9,125 nt of DNA. Source: Kiritimatiellales bacterium (GTDB lineage Bacteria > Verrucomicrobiota > Kiritimatiellia > Kiritimatiellales > Pontiellaceae). A model generated the notes under the pieces. The model was not told where the DNA came from. It made no database searches and saw only the letters and a program-made list of their open reading frames with translations. The stretch covers positions 1 to 9,125 of the forward strand of contig DAOVNC010000111.1 in the NCBI GenBank assembly GCA_030630445.1, given 5' to 3'. Both the position numbers and the translations under genes were made by a program. Of this stretch, positions 6,941-9,125 are shown in pieces. Within the stretch, counting starts at the first letter, position 1. Every line of letters begins with the position of its first letter.

Positions 6941-8320
6941 CTACTTTGTTGTTGCTCGTTTCCCGAGCAGGCCGCGGATCGAGACGGCCCGCTTTTCGTA
7001 GATCAGCATCAGTGGGATCAGGGCAGTGAAGCGGGCGATTCCGGAAAGGGCGAACAGGACTTGTTCCGGCTGGAGCAGCTTGCCGAATAGCGTGATCGAT
7101 TCGGGCGGAATCTGAAAGCCGGACAGCAACTGTGTTGTCATCATGGCGAGTCCGCCAAAGGCGGCATAGAAGCCGGAATAACCCTGCTGCATTCCCCGGG
7201 GAGCAATGGAGAGGACAAAGTTTGCGGAAACAATCCCGAGCCCGGCAAAGATCACGCCGGCATAGGCTCCCTCGGCATAGATCAGCCACAGTGACCCGGG
7301 GGTTACAAACAGCCAGGGCACGGGGGCCATCGAACTGAAGACGATGCAGATGGCCATCGCCGTCCGGTTGCCGAATCGGTCTATGAACCGGCCCCATGGC
7401 CGGAGAAACAACAGCGATGTCAGAAGAACGCAGGTGCCGTAGATCTGCACCTCGATCATTCCCATATGCAGGTTTTTCAGCATGAAAGGCACCCAGAAGG
7501 GGGATCCGATCCCGATGGCCAGCATCCACCAGATGACAAAGAGAACCAATTTGAGGAAATTGCGATCCCGGAACGGGGCACGGTAGTGTTCTCCGAGGTC
7601 GTCATGGGCATGGATTTTCGGGCGCTCCGGCTGGTTGCGAAGCAGCTTGAGACTGTATAGGCCAATGATCCCGGCCACAGTGAAAAGGATCAGAAAACCA
7701 AAAGAGAGATTGCCGTGGTTGAACCAATCGCCCAAGCCACTGCTTTCGACAAACCAAGACGCGATCGCCCCCCGCTGGTCGGCTTCGGCAAAGAGATCGA
7801 TAAAGAAACCGAAAAGGTAGCCGGCCAGGGTTCCGGCCACGGTCATGAACTGGGTGCGGATGGAAAAAAACCGCCCGCGGATTCGCAGGGGCACTCCGTC
7901 GGAGATCCAGGCGAGCCACATGTTGACGCTAATGGCCTGTAGCCCGGCACTGATCAGGCACAGCAACAGGAAGATCCAGATTCCCGAGTTTTTTGAAAAG
8001 AATCCGGCCTGCTGGTAAAAAAGAAAGGGGATGGCTCCGAACAGGAAGACCATGCTTCGTCCCCATAGGGCAAAGGAGATCGTCTTTCCTTTGCGACTGG
8101 CAAGGTGATGGGTGAGCCATAAACCAAGCGGTTGGAAAACCTGGGCAAACTGACCGATGGCCGCCAGAATCCCGAGCTGCATGTTGGAGGCCTCCAATTC
8201 CGTCGCAAGCTTTATGGTGAAGGAGCCACCCACCATCGCCAGCACTAGGAATATCTGCGCGTAGATTCCTTCATGCACCGAGGTCTTGATGGTATGGCTG
8301 AGAAATTGGTTCTTTGGCAT
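6941..8320 (-). CDS. Major facilitator superfamily transporter
   Basis: Inner-membrane carrier of 459 residues, a normal length for a 12-helix MFS protein. Many hydrophobic helices are visible. The two pseudo-symmetric loop-2/3-like motifs are at about 66-80 (GLWLTHHLASRKGKT) and 306-320 (LRPWGRFIDRFGNRT). The motif WLAWISDGVPLRIRGRFFSIR spans about 135-155 and resembles a bacterial MFS group with unassigned substrates. A soluble loop at about 228-252 joins the halves. The C-terminal tail is short and basic. The ATG lies 15 bp after the stop of the M28 peptidase gene and has no recognisable Shine-Dalgarno site (the leader is rich in C), so translation probably depends on coupling to that gene. 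The substrate cannot be read from the sequence; a sugar, amino acid or peptide breakdown product is plausible. The gene ends 22 bp from the oppositely oriented propeller gene. Confidence 0.9.
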   Translation of the reverse strand: MPKNQFLSHTIKTSVHEGIYAQIFLVLAMVGGSFTIKLATELEASNMQLGILAAIGQFAQVFQPLGLWLTHHLASRKGKTISFALWGRSMVFLFGAIPFLFYQQAGFFSKNSGIWIFLLLCLISAGLQAISVNMWLAWISDGVPLRIRGRFFSIRTQFMTVAGTLAGYLFGFFIDLFAEADQRGAIASWFVESSGLGDWFNHGNLSFGFLILFTVAGIIGLYSLKLLRNQPERPKIHAHDDLGEHYRAPFRDRNFLKLVLFVIWWMLAIGIGSPFWVPFMLKNLHMGMIEVQIYGTCVLLTSLLFLRPWGRFIDRFGNRTAMAICIVFSSMAPVPWLFVTPGSLWLIYAEGAYAGVIFAGLGIVSANFVLSIAPRGMQQGYSGFYAAFGGLAMMTTQLLSGFQIPPESITLFGKLLQPEQVLFALSGIARFTALIPLMLIYEKRAVSIRGLLGKRATTK

Positions 8321-8335
8321 GGGCGGGGGTTCGGC

Positions 8336-9125
8336 TTACTGCCGATACTTTTCTTTCCACTGAAGTTCCGGCTCCTCGTTGGTCATGAACCACTGGTAGC
8401 GCTCGATCTTCTCTTTGAGGCTTTCGTCGATTTTTTTATCCACCGGATAGAACCCGGCGTTGAGGATGCGGTCGAGAAGCGCCTGTGTGGTCTTGGAGTT
8501 GCCCTTCAGGGCCCGGTGGGTGATGTATTCATGGCGGTCGTTGGGGGTATGCCCCTGAGACGATGCCATTCCGCCATAGCGGGCCACGTTCAGCGACGGC
8601 ACTTCCAGAGTTGAAAACGGGATGCAGTCGCTGCTGTAGATGTCGATGGAGTGCTTCACAAAGAAGCCCTGCTCGCGGAGGATTCCCTCGGAGTATCCGC
8701 GCAATTCATGGCTGCCAAGCACACAGATCATATCCTGGCCAAGGGCATCGCCGGCAACATCCACATTCACCACCAGACGGCCCCGCTCTTTGATCTCTTG
8801 CTCGTTCGCCTTCACATAGGCTTGGCTGCCGTTGAGCCCCAGTTCTTCGCCGGAGAAAAAAATGACGGTCAGGTCGCGTTTCGGCGGATGAGCCTGAAAG
8901 TGCCTAAGCAGATCGATAATCACCGCTGTTCCCCCCGAGTTATCACAGGCGCCGGGCGAACGCGAAACGGTGTCGTAATGCCCGACGAGGTAGGTCAGGA
9001 GTCGGTCCGGTTGGGTTCCTTTCAGTTCAACCACAATATTATGGGCCGTTGCCGCACGCGGGGTTTGTATAATTGTCATGCGGCACTGCTGCCCGGATAG
9101 CTCTGGCAACACGAGTGCGTCGTCA
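8336..9125 (-). CDS. M28-family zinc metallopeptidase (partial, N-terminus beyond right edge)
   Basis: The frame is open to the right edge, giving about 263 residues; the GTG at 9112 is probably internal, because codons upstream remain open (D-D-A-L before it). The product should be a co-catalytic two-zinc aminopeptidase or carboxypeptidase. All expected ligands are visible: His in GHYDTV (codon at 8980-8978), bridging Asp in CDNSGG (8944-8942), catalytic Glu plus ligand Glu in SGEELGLNGS (8848-8843), Asp in NVDVAGD (8761-8759) and His in GHTPND (8551-8549). The segment SSDCIPF followed by VPSLNV also fits the family. The last about 45 residues are charged and helical. Any signal peptide lies outside the window, so location is unknown. 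The MFS gene follows after 15 bp, suggesting one transcript in which peptide products or an amide-linked compound are hydrolysed and transported. Complete metal ligands argue for an active enzyme; the substrate is not known. Confidence 0.92.
   Translation of the reverse strand, partial: DDALVLPELSGQQCRMTIIQTPRAATAHNIVVELKGTQPDRLLTYLVGHYDTVSRSPGACDNSGGTAVIIDLLRHFQAHPPKRDLTVIFFSGEELGLNGSQAYVKANEQEIKERGRLVVNVDVAGDALGQDMICVLGSHELRGYSEGILREQGFFVKHSIDIYSSDCIPFSTLEVPSLNVARYGGMASSQGHTPNDRHEYITHRALKGNSKTTQALLDRILNAGFYPVDKKIDESLKEKIERYQWFMTNEEPELQWKEKYRQ

Noticed and set aside
6953..6969. Hairpin TGCTCG-TTTCC-CGAGCA as an intrinsic terminator
   Set aside because: It lies inside the MFS coding end, has only a 6-bp stem, and is not followed by a T-run on either strand.
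6828..7529. Minus-strand open frame of 233 codons overlapping the MFS gene
   Set aside because: It is an alternative frame of the MFS gene, rich in Arg, Pro and His, without hydrophobic helices or domain motifs.

Overview
The window is a typical bacterial stretch: dense genes, short gaps and clear operon structure. No RNA gene, CRISPR array or insertion sequence is visible. It looks like a Gram-negative-type heterotroph, because there is a periplasmic-type peptide importer and a large Sec-exported protein. The style of the large protein (Asp-box propellers joined to a LamG-like domain) and the weak or absent Shine-Dalgarno sites remind me of the PVC superphylum (Verrucomicrobia, Kiritimatiellota or Lentisphaerae). 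This placement is inference from style and was not tested.

Layout: (1) Positions 1-3303, minus strand, hold a YejABEF-type oligopeptide ABC importer read in the order yejB, yejE, then a YejA-like solute-binding protein that runs off the left edge. No ATPase gene lies inside the window. (2) Positions 3304-3624 form a divergent intergenic region. It has a good extended -10 promoter for yejB, a 10-bp palindrome next to it and a widely spaced 11-bp inverted repeat. (3) Positions 3625-6918, plus strand, encode a secreted protein of about 1097 residues with a signal peptide, a long series of Asp-box (BNR/sortilin-like) propeller repeats, an Ig/PKD-like linker and a C-terminal LamG/concanavalin-like domain. 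(4) Positions 6941-9125, minus strand, hold a two-gene unit: an M28-family zinc peptidase that enters from the right edge, followed 15 bp later by an MFS transporter. This unit converges on the propeller gene with only 22 bp between stop codons.

Taken together, the genes could serve peptide or glycopeptide scavenging: extracellular binding or processing by the propeller/LamG protein, trimming by the M28 peptidase, import by the Yej system and a second route through the MFS carrier. This link rests on proximity only; the genes belong to at least three transcription units. The most unusual items are the large secreted propeller/LamG protein, whose core motifs are altered from the usual family pattern, and the extra charged or low-complexity segments in all three visible Yej components. 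I did not find a clearly new system.
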